A DNA stretch of 42,371 bases from Tritrichomonas foetus (taxonomy: Eukaryota > Parabasalia > Tritrichomonadida > Tritrichomonadidae): NCBI GenBank assembly GCA_001839685.1, contig MLAK01000469.1, forward strand, positions 10,549-52,919, written 5' to 3'. Positions 32,196 to 42,365 of this stretch are shown in pieces. The notes below the pieces were generated by a model that was not told the origin of the DNA, ran no database searches, and saw nothing but the letters and a program-made list of their open reading frames with translations. A program made the translations under genes and the position numbers. Every line of letters starts with the position of its first letter. The stretch's first letter is position 1.

Positions 32196-35090
32196 TTAAA
32201 TAATGTTTTTCTTGGTGCAATAAAGAATAATTAATTCTCTATTTGATTTGGACATTGTAGTTAGGTATTTAATCATGGTTTCTTTCCCAAATATGGAAAA
32301 TAACTCAGCAAAGCAAACCACAGAAGATTTTCTGATTTCAATTTGTTGCATTTTAATCGAAGTTTGTAATGAAAAAACTATTTTTTCTAAGTTTCTTAGT
32401 ATATCAACCTTTGAGATTCGTTTAATGACTTTGGTTTGAATATCAATTGCATTTTTCGAATATTTTTCATTTTCTATAAATTGTTGAAGTGACTTAATAA
32501 ATTCATCAATATCAACGTCACTATTTTCAATTAAATCGAAAATAATATCATTGCTAATACTGCATTTATTGAATAGAATTCCAGGGAGAACTTTTTGATA
32601 TCCAGTAAATCCATGAAATGAAAACAAAGCTTGTGTTATTCTTAAAGTGCGATCAACCTCTTTCATGGAAAATAATGCATCATTTAAAGCTTCAAATATT
32701 CTATCTCTTGAAACAGACCAATCTTCAAAACTAATATTTCTAGTTATTTCTTCGATCTGTCTTTGCCAATCAATAATTTTCTTGGGATTAAATTGTGGGA
32801 CATCAATCATTACATTTCTAAAATGCAAATCATGAACATACATTGATACAAAATCAGAAAATTCACGTAAATCCTTATCACTTAAATCATTTCCAAATTC
32901 CAAAACTGAATCTTTTGAAATTGATGCAAATCTTCGAATAATAAAGCCACCAAGATGCATCGATTTAACAGGTTTTAAATTATAGCATTTATAGACAAGT
33001 AAACATAAGTGCTTAATCATTGATGATGTAAATTGTTCATCATTACAACATTCAATTAGTGTATAAGAATATTTTAAAAGATGAAATGATGGTTCCTGTT
33101 CACAACAGATTTCTAAAATAAACATTGTATTTAAAAATTTTGGTATTTCATTTAAAGCATATAATGCCACAGATTGCAACTTTGGATTTCCACAATCAGC
33201 TTTCTTGAATAAAATATCTAATAAATCAGAAATGTCCGATTCAAATGAAACTTTTTCAAATAAATCAACAAGTAAATTAATAGCTGTCGACGCAATTGCA
33301 TAAGAATTGTGTGAACAACAAAATAGAAATTGAGGGATAGAAAAGCTACAATATTTGGGAATATCATTAATTTTTTCTTGTATTTCTGTTAAATATTCAA
33401 TTTCTTGTCCATCAACAAGAGTAATTAAAACACTCGTTTGCTTTATCTTTGTTGTTTTCTTTGGACTTGGTCTTGCTTTATTTATAATTCTTGGTGGAGA
33501 TTTAAAAGCGTCTTTCATATTATTTTTCTTTTCAGGTTGTTGATTTTTCAGATTAATTTCAGTATCTTTTTTACCATCATCAATAATTTTTAATCTTTTA
33601 ATAGCCATCTTTAATCTTTCCTTTTCAATATCTTTAATATGTGTTGATTGATCAATTGTCGTTTCTTTTGGTCCACATCTTTCTAAAAACGATTTCTTTT
33701 TCTTCACTTGTGAACTTTCATTTGAATTTTCAGGGATTTTATTCTTTTTCTTCATTTGCTTTTGTTTTTGAAGTTCTTGCAATTCTTTTTCTCTCTGTTC
33801 TCGCTCTTTTTTCTCTTTTAATTCTTTTTCTTTTTTAAATTTTTCTAATTTTTCTTTTTGTTGTTGTAATAGTTTTTGTTTTAAAATCTCTTTTTGGTCT
33901 TGATCCAAATGTTTTGATTCGTCAATTGTTGTCTCTTTTGGTGCATTTCTTTCCAAGAAATTTCCTTGTTTTTTACAACGTTGAGGTTTCTTAATTTCAT
34001 ATGGCTGCCAATATGGTTTTGCTGGTTTAAGTTTTAATTTAGGTTTTTCATCTTCTTTAAAAAACTCGGAAGCAGTTTGTTTAATTTTTTCCTTGAAAAA
34101 CTCTACTTGGTTTTCTCCACTTGGCTGATTAATTTCATTTGATTTTTCTTTGTTTTCAACACTAGTATTGTTTGATAAATTTTCATTAATTTGATTATTT
34201 TCATGAATTTGATTATTGCCCATTTTCGTATTCAATTGAAATGTGACTCTTTTCGTTTGTTGATTTCTTTCATCTTTAAATACATAATTAGATAAAACTA
34301 ATCTTTCCTTTATTTCTAATGGTTCTTCATCTTGAATTGACAATCGAAGTTTATCAGGAAGTTTTCCAAAGAAATTTTCTTCCTGATCAGGATAAATTGT
34401 TGTCAATGTGCATGATGCAATAAGCGTCCTTTTTCGAATTAATGGCGACACTTCATTTAGTAAAAACTTATTCAGTAAAGTAACAATTCTATTTAGATTT
34501 TCTTCAACCAAAACAATAGGCCACATTTGAATGATTAAACATAAACATTCTGCCATCACTGCTTTTTGTTTTGGACCTTTTTCAATGCAAATTCCATAAA
34601 TGACATCAAAAAAGGTGGACGATGGGCAATTTTCAATAATAGTTAAAATTGAATATCTACAACAATCAGAAATAATCTGAACTTCATTTCCAACTTGAAA
34701 AGAAAGAGGTTTTAAATAATCACCAATTTTATCAAAATTGCTCTTAATTTTAGTCGCAATTTGAGATAATAAAAAGCATGCTTCAATAATTAATTCACTT
34801 TTTGTACTAGTTAAAGCTGCATAAATTCCAGTGTGCAAATTCTTTAATCTCTCAAAAGCGCAGGAATACTCTAAAATTCCACCACCAATTAACGACATGA
34901 ATCTATGAATAGCGGATATTTGAAGTTCAACTTTTACACTGCGTCGAATGCTTTTGAAAACGTATTGCATTTCGGAAAAAGCTTGTTTTTCGTTTCTGAT
35001 TTCGATTGGTTCAAATTCATCGCTTGCTTTATTGAATTGCTCTCTTGTTAAAGCAGAAAGTCCCGTTTCAGTGAACTCTTTTTTCTTCAT
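32196..35090 (-). CDS. CLASP-like TOG/HEAT-repeat protein, 964 aa
   Basis: Residues 1-265 read as a CLASP N-terminal/TOG-type HEAT array: FSEMQYVFKSIRRSVKVELQ, FMSLIGGGILEYSCAFERL, FLLSQIATKIKSNFDKI, CLCLIIQMWPIVLVEEN, then SPLIRKRTLIASCTLTTIYP. Members bind tubulin and stabilise microtubule plus ends. The middle (270-530) is a charged, Lys/Glu-rich linker with a coiled coil (about 400-450, EKLEKFKKEKELKEKKEREQ) and a duplicated module FLERxxPKETTIDxSxH at about 375 and 466. The C-terminal 420 residues are again helical repeats (SFSIPQFLFCCSHNSYAIAS, KLQSVALYALNEIPKF), probably a second TOG or a CLASP C-terminal domain. There is no membrane segment. The gene is convergent with VPS13, 185 bases apart. 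The start is the first Met; no clear initiator motif is seen. The TOG call is by fold-like pattern, so moderate. Confidence 0.72.
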   Translation of the reverse strand: MKKKEFTETGLSALTREQFNKASDEFEPIEIRNEKQAFSEMQYVFKSIRRSVKVELQISAIHRFMSLIGGGILEYSCAFERLKNLHTGIYAALTSTKSELIIEACFLLSQIATKIKSNFDKIGDYLKPLSFQVGNEVQIISDCCRYSILTIIENCPSSTFFDVIYGICIEKGPKQKAVMAECLCLIIQMWPIVLVEENLNRIVTLLNKFLLNEVSPLIRKRTLIASCTLTTIYPDQEENFFGKLPDKLRLSIQDEEPLEIKERLVLSNYVFKDERNQQTKRVTFQLNTKMGNNQIHENNQINENLSNNTSVENKEKSNEINQPSGENQVEFFKEKIKQTASEFFKEDEKPKLKLKPAKPYWQPYEIKKPQRCKKQGNFLERNAPKETTIDESKHLDQDQKEILKQKLLQQQKEKLEKFKKEKELKEKKEREQREKELQELQKQKQMKKKNKIPENSNESSQVKKKKSFLERCGPKETTIDQSTHIKDIEKERLKMAIKRLKIIDDGKKDTEINLKNQQPEKKNNMKDAFKSPPRIINKARPSPKKTTKIKQTSVLITLVDGQEIEYLTEIQEKINDIPKYCSFSIPQFLFCCSHNSYAIASTAINLLVDLFEKVSFESDISDLLDILFKKADCGNPKLQSVALYALNEIPKFLNTMFILEICCEQEPSFHLLKYSYTLIECCNDEQFTSSMIKHLCLLVYKCYNLKPVKSMHLGGFIIRRFASISKDSVLEFGNDLSDKDLREFSDFVSMYVHDLHFRNVMIDVPQFNPKKIIDWQRQIEEITRNISFEDWSVSRDRIFEALNDALFSMKEVDRTLRITQALFSFHGFTGYQKVLPGILFNKCSISNDIIFDLIENSDVDIDEFIKSLQQFIENEKYSKNAIDIQTKVIKRISKVDILRNLEKIVFSLQTSIKMQQIEIRKSSVVCFAELFSIFGKETMIKYLTTMSKSNRELIILYCTKKNII

Positions 35091-35594
35091 TTCCTATTTG
35101 TTCATCAGTATATGTACGTTTATTAATTACCACTAACATTTTTTCATAATTTATATGGTCATTAATTCGACCAAATTTACTCAGAAAAAAGAAGTTCCTA
35201 TATTCGTTGATTTATTAAAGATACGTGGACACAAGTAGATATATACTGATGTATTTAGTATTCAAAAACCATCAACAACAATTATAGCACCTAATAATTG
35301 CCTTTATAATCATATCAATATTTTATTTTTTCAGAGAATTTGAATGGCATCATTAAATGCTATTCACACATTTTATATATATATATTTTGACCTAATACT
35401 TTATCTATCAAGTTTAATTTTATTTTTTGTGTTTCAAAATCAGTTTTCACTTTTTTGAAGTTTTCGAAAAGAAAAAGAAAACAATTTATCAAAATAATCA
35501 AACATACAATTTAATAAACAAACATAAAATAAAATTAAAAATCTATTCGAACACATGTATTAATTACTTACACAAAAACAATGCATAACAACAT
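35091..35594. other. Intergenic, 504 bases, nothing supported
   Basis: This lies between two minus-strand genes. It is very A+T-rich, with a TATATATATATATA run near 35375-35390. It should contain the promoter of the CLASP-like gene and the 3' end of the kinase gene, but I see no clear motif for either. Confidence 0.5.
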
Positions 35595-37259
35595 TCAAAA
35601 GTGGTTGAGTTTTGGCGGTCTTGGCATGAGGATTTCTGGTCCAGGCTTTTGATAAACGATCTGCTGCTCTCCTTGTTTTGGCTGTTTCACTGGCTTCATT
35701 GGTCCTGGCTGGAGAATTACTTTTTTGACAATTTTTGCTCCATTTGGCATTTTGGCAGCAGCAGCGCCATATTTCTTCTGGTTGTATTCTCTTATTCTCT
35801 GAGCTGCCTTCATGCGATACTCTTTCAGTGAGTATCCGACTTGTGGCTGCTTTACACTTAGACCACCAACTCCACCAATTCCAATAGCATTTGAGTTTGA
35901 GTTTGAATTAGAATTTGACAAACCAGAAATATTAGAATGATGATTTATTTTTTGCTTTCCATACAAAAAATTATTGTTGTGATGTTGAGGGTATTTTGGT
36001 TGAATTACTGGGTTCATGTGATTTTGTTCTTGAGCAAGAATATTGTCAATTTTATTACCTTTTAAAAAACCATCAACTTCCATTTTATATCCATTAATAT
36101 TTGGATTCATATTTGGTGCAATATTGCTTAAATTACTATATGGATTATTATTCAATTTGCTATTTGAATGGGTATTACCATATGAATTATTGTTTTTCGA
36201 GTGTTGGTTGTGATGAATCAAATTGCCATTTGGATTCGAATTATTGATGTAACTCACAGCGGCGTAAGGGGAGCTTGAAATTGCCTGCGCGATTTGTGCA
36301 TTATAAAAAACCGGAAAAGGAACAATTTCTCCAGAAGATTGCCATTTTCGATCAATAGCAGCAAGTTGTTCAAAAGCCGGGTGTTCAAGTGCTTCATCTG
36401 CTGTAATCCTCGTTCGAAAATCGTACGTTAGCAACCTGCAAATCAAGTCTATTGTTTTTGAAGAAACGTTCGGAAGCAATTTTGAGAAGTCCTGAGGCTG
36501 TCTTGCCGGAAAACTCAGACTTATTTGTGTGTTTGGATTCTTCCGAAACTGTGAAAGCATTTCCCTTGGTGGCGACCCAACAATTTGGTGAATTCTCGCA
36601 ATTTGGTCCAGTTCATGCTTTCCTGGAAACAGGGGCCGGGTTGTGAGAAGCTCGTAGAGCATGCAGCCAGCTGCCCACACATCCACTTCTTTCCCGTATG
36701 ACCCGCTGGTCAAAATGCACTCGGGCGCTCGATACCAACGGGTGGACACATATTCGGTATATGGCTGGGTCTCGCCAAACGACCTTGTCGAGCCGAAATC
36801 AACCAATTTCAGCTCGAGGGTCTGTTTGTTCACCATGCAGTTTTCTGGCTTGATATCTCGATGGAATAAATTTTTCGAATGCATGAAGGCGATGCTTTTG
36901 AGAAGCTGGTAAATAAATAAAAGAGACTGTCTCTCGTCACAAGGGCGGCCTTGGACTTTGACGTATTCGTATAAATTGTAATCCATTAATTCGAAAACCA
37001 GAGCGACGTAACCATTAGTTGAATCGAAGAGAACATCGAAAAGCTTTATAATGTTTGGATGACCCTGAAGAGCCTGTAGACTCGTAACTTCAGGGAGGTG
37101 GTTGACTTCCTCGTGCGAATGAAATCTTTTCTTCAATCTTTTGACGGCGAAAAGGGCGTTGCTGTTTTGTGATGATTTGACTTTGAATACTTCTGCGAAT
37201 GAACCCTCTCCAAGCTTTGCAATGACTCGAAAGTCGTTGGAAAAAGAGCTATTTCGCAT
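35595..37259 (-). CDS. CMGC kinase of the MOK/MAK/ICK (RCK) type, 554 aa
   Basis: A complete protein kinase domain fills residues 10-295: GEGSFAEVF glycine loop, K40 (FAVKRL), alpha-C Glu57 (LPEVTSLQAL), HRD with D135 (HRDIKPEN), DFG with D154, and the activation loop TEY (168-170) followed by VSTRWYRAPECIL. TEYxSTRWYRAPEC and ELDQIARIHQIVG point to the RCK family, closest to MOK. RCK kinases control flagellar length and intraflagellar transport, so a flagellar role is likely by family. The tail (300-554) is Asn/Ser/His-rich with an SNSNSNSNSN repeat, then a basic Pro-rich end (KEYRMKAAQRIREYNQKKYG, PGPEILMPRPPKLNHF). The frame stays open 37 codons upstream but begins only at TTG; ATG 37259 lies just before the domain with a TCATA motif 10 bases ahead, so I chose it. 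The kinase half is richer in G+C than the tail. Confidence 0.92.
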   Translation of the reverse strand: MRNSSFSNDFRVIAKLGEGSFAEVFKVKSSQNSNALFAVKRLKKRFHSHEEVNHLPEVTSLQALQGHPNIIKLFDVLFDSTNGYVALVFELMDYNLYEYVKVQGRPCDERQSLLFIYQLLKSIAFMHSKNLFHRDIKPENCMVNKQTLELKLVDFGSTRSFGETQPYTEYVSTRWYRAPECILTSGSYGKEVDVWAAGCMLYELLTTRPLFPGKHELDQIARIHQIVGSPPREMLSQFRKNPNTQISLSFPARQPQDFSKLLPNVSSKTIDLICRLLTYDFRTRITADEALEHPAFEQLAAIDRKWQSSGEIVPFPVFYNAQIAQAISSSPYAAVSYINNSNPNGNLIHHNQHSKNNNSYGNTHSNSKLNNNPYSNLSNIAPNMNPNINGYKMEVDGFLKGNKIDNILAQEQNHMNPVIQPKYPQHHNNNFLYGKQKINHHSNISGLSNSNSNSNSNAIGIGGVGGLSVKQPQVGYSLKEYRMKAAQRIREYNQKKYGAAAAKMPNGAKIVKKVILQPGPMKPVKQPKQGEQQIVYQKPGPEILMPRPPKLNHF

Positions 37260-37268
37260 ATTTCTTTT

Positions 37269-37273
37269 TATGA
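37269..37273 (-). promoter_or_regulatory. Inr-like TCATA before the kinase gene
   Basis: On the minus strand TCATA precedes ATG by nine bases, matching TCAYW with a leader of about 12 bases. It supports ATG 37259 as the start. The motif is short, so chance cannot be excluded. Confidence 0.35.
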
Positions 37274-37963
37274 TTCGTTCTTTTTGAAACGATTGAAAGT
37301 TTCCCTCCAAAAATTTCAAAAAAAAGTAAAGAATTGAATAAGATGTTGAAAATAAGGTGAAATTATTCAATTAATTTTGTGGTAACGTCAAGAATTGTTA
37401 AGAAGTCTTTTTTTTGAGGAGAAAATTCTGAAGAAGTATTTCGAAACATTTGTGAATTAAAATCACCAAATCGAAAACTTTTTCTATGCATACATTGAAT
37501 TATTCACAAAAGATAGTAACGAACACAACAAACGGTCTCTCAACAGAAATAAACGTGTTTTATTAACTTTTTAACGTAATATTTGGTCATAACAATTATA
37601 CTTTTTAGAACCCTCACATTTCGCAATCACTTCAATTCGTATCACCCAGAATTTATGATGATTTTGCAAAATATGAAAATATAAACTCATAAACATATAA
37701 CATGCTTATGAATTGAAGTGTAACAGATTATTTCCTGTTCACCAACACAATTCGATTATTAATGATTCGGGAGGATTTGTGCATTACTGGAATTTGTTTG
37801 AAATGTAATTATAGGCATCTCTGTTGCGGCCAGGATCGATACAAAAATTAACCTAAACTATCTCTTTGATTGCTTATGTTATTATGAACAAACAAATGCT
37901 AAAACATTCAAAATATATATTACCAAGCGCATTTTTTTAAATAATAACAACATGTTAATTTGG
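37274..37963. other. Intergenic, about 690 bases, one G+C-richer patch
   Basis: The region is mostly A+T-rich. Around 37815-37845 a G+C-richer patch reads GGCATCTCTGTTGCGGCCAG then GATCGATAC, unlike the surrounding noncoding DNA. I could not fold a tRNA or match a known small RNA there. It lies downstream of the kinase promoter side and upstream of the ankyrin gene 3' end. Confidence 0.45.
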
Positions 37964-39730
37964 TCACCTTGCACCATGACCTTGTAGTAGTAATCTTATT
38001 TCTTGATTCATTGTAAAGTATAGAGCCGTGTTTCCTCTATTGTCTTTTGAATTCACATCAATACCAGGTATTTCCAAAAGCAATTTTATAATTTCAAGAT
38101 GTGCATTTCTTGAAGCATAATGAAGTGCTGTCCACCCATCATTATCTTTTTGATTCACATCAATTTGAATTAAATTATTTTTACTTAACTCAATAATTTT
38201 TTGACATATTTCAAAATGCCCAAAACGTGCTGCAGAATGTAAAGGTGTCAACCCATTTATATCAGTAGCAGTGAGAAACTTTTGTGAACATCCACATTCA
38301 AGAAGCTTTAAAAGCATTTCTTTATGTCCTTCTCTAGCAGCTATTTGAAGTGGAGTCATGTTTTCTTCATTAAGTAAATCAAATTTCAAATTTGAAAAAG
38401 TTAATAAATCATTAAAAATATTAATGTTTCCACTTTCTACAGCAAAATGAAGGGGTGCTGCTCCATTCTTATTTTCTTGATTTTCTTGTGTTTCTTTTGG
38501 TTGATTAGATTGAATATTAATATTAATGGTTGGTAATTTTAAGAGTAAAGAAACAATTTCTTCATTTTTATTCACACAAGCCAAATGTAAAGCTGCCATT
38601 CCATCTTTCGATAAAACATTTGGATCAATTCCATCAATTTCAATTAAGATTGCAACAACTTCAGCTCTGTTTTGAATAACTGCTTCAATCAATGCAGTTT
38701 GACCTTTCTTATTAACAATATTAATATCAATTAACCCTTCATTCATTAAAAAGGCCTGAATGACAGATAATCCACCTTCTTTAACTGCTATCATTAAAGG
38801 TGTGTTTCCGTGATTATCTTTTTGGTTAAAATCAATTGGTTTGGAATGTTTATGAACTTTATTTTGAGAACGAATTGAAGCCTTTCTTCGAACATCATTT
38901 TCAACAGCTAAAAAATCCATTGTCATGAAATCCCACATATGCTCTTGTGAAGTGTTTATTCCATGTTCCGAGAGAATTTCATTCAAAATTTCACTGTTGT
39001 TCTTTTTAGCAGCCAAATGTAATAGAGATTGACCAGTTTTTAAATTAATTGGATTAAAATCAACATCTTCTATATTTTTACTCTCATTAATATCATTTTC
39101 ATTTTTAATATTTATTTCATCATTATTTTGGGTTTCTTCATGATTGAATAAATGCTTCAACATTTGAATCTTTGAGTTTTCAATAGAAATATGAAGAACA
39201 GAGTTACCATCATCATTTCTTGAATTCATGATTTTCTTGTAACCCATAACTTTTATTAAATAATTCATCATTTCAATGCAACCAAATTCAGCAACTTTAA
39301 AAAGAAGGAAATTAAATTCGAAAATATCATTTTCATGAAAAAATTTAATTGCATTGATATTATCTTGAATTAAAGCTTGTTTCAACAAATCATTAGGATC
39401 AAATCCATGAGTGATCAAAAAATTAAATGATTCAAAGTGTCCACCTGTAAAAGTGAAATCAACTATTGTTTTTGAATTGTTGTCTTTTGTCTTAAAACGA
39501 TCACCACGATCATACAAAAGTTGAAGGCATTGAATTGATCCCAAGTAAGCAGCAACACAATGTATTGGTGGACAATTCAAAAGAAATTGATCTTTTAAGG
39601 GAATTTTACTTGAAAAACAGTACTTTAAAATGTCATCATTTGGTAGCCAAGAAATAAGAATATCTGGCGTATCATGCCGAAGTGCATCAATTAAATTGGA
39701 TTCAAACATATTGAGAAAATTGGCAATCAT
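37964..39730 (-). CDS. Ankyrin-repeat protein, 588 aa
   Basis: About eleven ankyrin repeats cover most of the protein. The clearest are GQSLLHLAAKKNNSEILNEI, GNTPLMIAVKEGGLSVIQAF, GQTALIEAVIQNRAEVVAIL, AALHLACVNKNEEIVSLLL, APLHFAVESGNINIFNDLL, TPLQIAAREGHKEMLLKLL, TPLHSAARFGHFEICQKII and TALHYASRNAHLEIIKLLL. The first 130 residues are degenerate ankyrin-like repeats of the kind seen in trichomonad DUF3447/ankyrin proteins (FNFLITHGFDPN). A spacer of about 45 residues with acidic runs (NDEINIKNENDINESKN) interrupts the array near 200. The array ends at a half repeat (TALYFTMNQEIRLLLQGHG). Ankyrin arrays bind other proteins; no enzyme domain is fused, so the partner is unknown. There is no signal peptide. 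The start is the first Met, with another seven codons later. Such genes form very large families in trichomonads. Confidence 0.9.
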   Translation of the reverse strand: MIANFLNMFESNLIDALRHDTPDILISWLPNDDILKYCFSSKIPLKDQFLLNCPPIHCVAAYLGSIQCLQLLYDRGDRFKTKDNNSKTIVDFTFTGGHFESFNFLITHGFDPNDLLKQALIQDNINAIKFFHENDIFEFNFLLFKVAEFGCIEMMNYLIKVMGYKKIMNSRNDDGNSVLHISIENSKIQMLKHLFNHEETQNNDEINIKNENDINESKNIEDVDFNPINLKTGQSLLHLAAKKNNSEILNEILSEHGINTSQEHMWDFMTMDFLAVENDVRRKASIRSQNKVHKHSKPIDFNQKDNHGNTPLMIAVKEGGLSVIQAFLMNEGLIDINIVNKKGQTALIEAVIQNRAEVVAILIEIDGIDPNVLSKDGMAALHLACVNKNEEIVSLLLKLPTININIQSNQPKETQENQENKNGAAPLHFAVESGNINIFNDLLTFSNLKFDLLNEENMTPLQIAAREGHKEMLLKLLECGCSQKFLTATDINGLTPLHSAARFGHFEICQKIIELSKNNLIQIDVNQKDNDGWTALHYASRNAHLEIIKLLLEIPGIDVNSKDNRGNTALYFTMNQEIRLLLQGHGAR

Positions 39731-40050
39731 TGGAATACCTCAAAAAGCTAATATGCTAGTGTTAATAATATTGAATTTCAGAGTTAACAGATATACAATT
39801 AACTATCTAGTATCTAAAATAAATGGTAATTCATTGTTTATCTATATCATTTAGCTGAATGATTTATATAAACCTACAATTGTTGAAAGATGAATTTTTT
39901 CAATAATTTCTATCGAAATTCGATCCGTGTGGCGAAAAAAAATAAAACTGACAATTACGGTTATTTACAAAGAAATTTACAAAAAGTTAAATTGCCATAC
40001 ATTATTAATTCAGAAATATTCTGAAGGAAAATACGTTAATTAAAATTAAC
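39731..40050. other. Divergent intergenic region, 320 bases
   Basis: This separates the minus-strand ankyrin gene from the plus-strand coiled-coil gene and should hold both promoters. It is A+T-rich. I see no convincing TCAYW motif next to either start codon and no other feature. Confidence 0.5.
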
Positions 40051-42209
40051 ATGGAAAATCACGATAATAATCAAATGAATAACGAAGACGACAACGAAAT
40101 CCCAGTCGAAGGCGAGAAAGTCGATGTTGATCTTAATGATGTCGTTAATCATATCGGATCGACACTTTTCGATGACGGAAAAAATGAACAAGAAGAAAAC
40201 AACCAAGAAACCCCGAACGATAACAATGCGCCTGATCAGGACGATTCCAAACGCTCTTCTTCATCTTCAAGTGATTCATCCGATTTTTCTGAAGAAAAAG
40301 AAAAAGAAAATATTGAAGCAGAAAAATCTGAAAATATTGAAGGAAAAAATCAAAATGATGAAAATGATGAAGGAAAACTCGAAAACACAATAAATCAAAA
40401 TGTTAATTCTTTACTTGATGGGCAAAATGAAAATACTGACCAATCACCAGAAAATGCAAATGAAATTGAAAAAACAGATGAAAACCAACAAAATAATAAT
40501 TCAGCAGGAATAAACAGAGATTTACAACAAAATGATGTTGCACCAAGTTCAGAAAACATTCAAAACGAACAATCGAAAGCCCCCTTTGAAACTGACGTTC
40601 AAGAAAATACAGCAATTCCACAACCAAACCCAGATAACCAAGAATATTACTCAACTTCTTATTCATCTTCATATTATGAAGAAGAGGAGATTAATGAAAC
40701 AATGCATATTCCGCAACTTGATCCAATTTCTCGACAAAATCCAAATCAAAAGAATGCCATGAGAAAAGATGATGATGATGATGGAGTTCCACCAGGTTTG
40801 AAACCTCTGATTTATCATGCAAAAGACAGTTTGACTTATCAAGCACTTCGTAACGAACAAATTCATGGATTAACTCAAACTGCATTAACATCAATTGTTA
40901 ACGATTTGAGAAAATATGTTGATATGGCAGTTGATCACAATCTTATCAATGAAGCATGCCACGTTCAAATGTGTATTGATACAATCCGAAACGATCACTC
41001 AGCGGAGAAAATGCAAGTTGACAGAGAACTCACAGATATCGAAAAAAGGCTTCAAGAGGCAAATTTGGAACTCGAAGAAAGGCTTAATTTGTATGTTTAC
41101 TTTGATTATTATTCATCATTCATTCCTGAACTAATCATTCATTTTCTTTATTTAATAGGTATCAATTAATTTATGAATTTTCTGATTTCTGAGTTTATTT
41201 AATTTATGATCCAAGAATTAATTATGAATGTTTGAATTCTTAAAATGAGAGAAATTGAATATAGTTTTATTTAAAGGCATTTTTAAAATGAATAATTTTT
41301 TGAATTGTTGAGTATGATAAAGAATATTTGTTTAGTGAATGATTGATGATAATAATTTTTTTTTATTTTTTTCTAACATATAGTTGGCGAAATCAAGAAT
41401 ATACAATCAACAAAGAGTTTGAAATGCAGGTTCAAGATTTACAAATAAACAGAGAGCAGGCACTTTCTGACCTTGATAATGAATGGGCATCACCAAAGAA
41501 GCAGCAGTCCTACAGTAAACCATCACCAGCACTTTTGAACATGAGACATATGGCGAAGAAAATGATTAGAACACAACAATTTGAAGAGGTGAAGAAACTT
41601 GCACGACTTATTGAAGATAAAGAAAGGCAAGAAATAGAATCAGCTGCCAAAAGAATGAATGATGATTATCATATCGCTGACCAACGATTAAAAGAGCAGT
41701 TTGATCATGAATTACAGGTGATTGAATCAATGCATGAAATGAAAATTCATAACATTACTCGATCCCGTGATCAAAGTTTGCGTCCACTTTATCAACGAAT
41801 AGAAAACCTGCAGAAAATGAAAGACCAAGCGACCAAACAACAGAAGAAGACAACACAACTTGTAATGACAACAACACCACGAAAAAGAGCCAATGCAACA
41901 AGCGCTAATACACCTAGAATGTCTTCACGGATGAATCAAAGAGGTGCAATGCAAGTTTCAAAGAAAAGTGCACAAACCCCACAGAAACAATTACCTCAAC
42001 TTCTTGTGACACCAAAACTAGCACTTCCACCTGTTCAAAGAATTAAAAGAGAAGCACCAAAGTCTCAGCTTTCTAATCAATCTCAAAATCCAACGCAAGC
42101 TTCTGCTTCATCTGCAATTGTGAGGCCGAAGACTTTCAGCAGACTTTCTAATACACCAGACAAAAATTCACAGAAGAAGATGCCAAATGGATCTCTAATG
42201 TATCACTAA
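40051..42209 (+). CDS. Coiled-coil protein, two exons, 621 aa after splicing
   Basis: Exon 1 is 40051-41090 and exon 2 is 41384-42209, joined across a 293-base intron in phase 2 (the split codon becomes Phe). Residues 1-250 are acidic and disordered, rich in Glu/Asn/Asp/Ser (SSSSSSDSSDFSEEKEKENI, then a DDDDD run). Residues 260-500 are helical coiled coil: LTQTALTSIVNDLRKYVDMA, LTDIEKRLQEANLELEERLN, then across the junction FWRNQEYTINKEFEMQVQDL. It continues with RHMAKKMIRTQQFEEVKKLA and YHIADQRLKEQFDHELQVIE. The last 110 residues are basic and Pro/Thr/Ser-rich (TTTPRKRANATSANTPRMSS). I do not recognise a named family; a structural or cytoskeletal role is inference. Without the splice, exon 1 would end in a stop inside the intron and exon 2 would lack a proper start. 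Confidence 0.8.
41091..41383 (+). other. Spliceosomal intron, 293 bases
   Basis: The 5' end is GTATGT, fitting the trichomonad consensus GTAYGT exactly. The 3' end TCTAACATATAG matches 9 of 12 positions of the trichomonad branch-point/acceptor block ACTAACACACAG, with CTAAC fused to the acceptor. Removing 41091-41383 joins two coiled-coil halves in frame. The intron is very A+T-rich and has stops in the exon frame (the first at 41167-41169). Confidence 0.85.
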
Positions 42210-42323
42210 GTTCACTGAATTTGTTGTTAAATTGTTTTTGACCGAGTTTAGAAAATAGATTGTAATTTCTTTCATATTTTTTTGTTTGCATAAAAATAAT
42301 ATTTTTATATACTTATTCTTTCT

Positions 42324-42365
42324 TTATATATGTTCTTATTCTCACCTTATATATGTTCTTATTCT
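42324..42365. repeat. Short tandem repeat, 19 bases, period 23
   Basis: TTATATATGTTCTTATTCT occurs at 42324-42342 and again at 42347-42365, with a partial related copy (CTTATTCTTTCTTT) just before. The array reaches almost to the end of the window and may continue beyond it. It lies about 115 bases downstream of the coiled-coil gene. Confidence 0.8.

Noticed and set aside
37260..37370. 37-codon upstream extension of the kinase
   Set aside because: It starts only at TTG; the ATG at 37259 directly precedes the domain and has a TCATA motif just ahead.
37810..37850. tRNA gene on either strand
   Set aside because: A B-box-like GGATCGATAC was seen, but no cloverleaf could be drawn.
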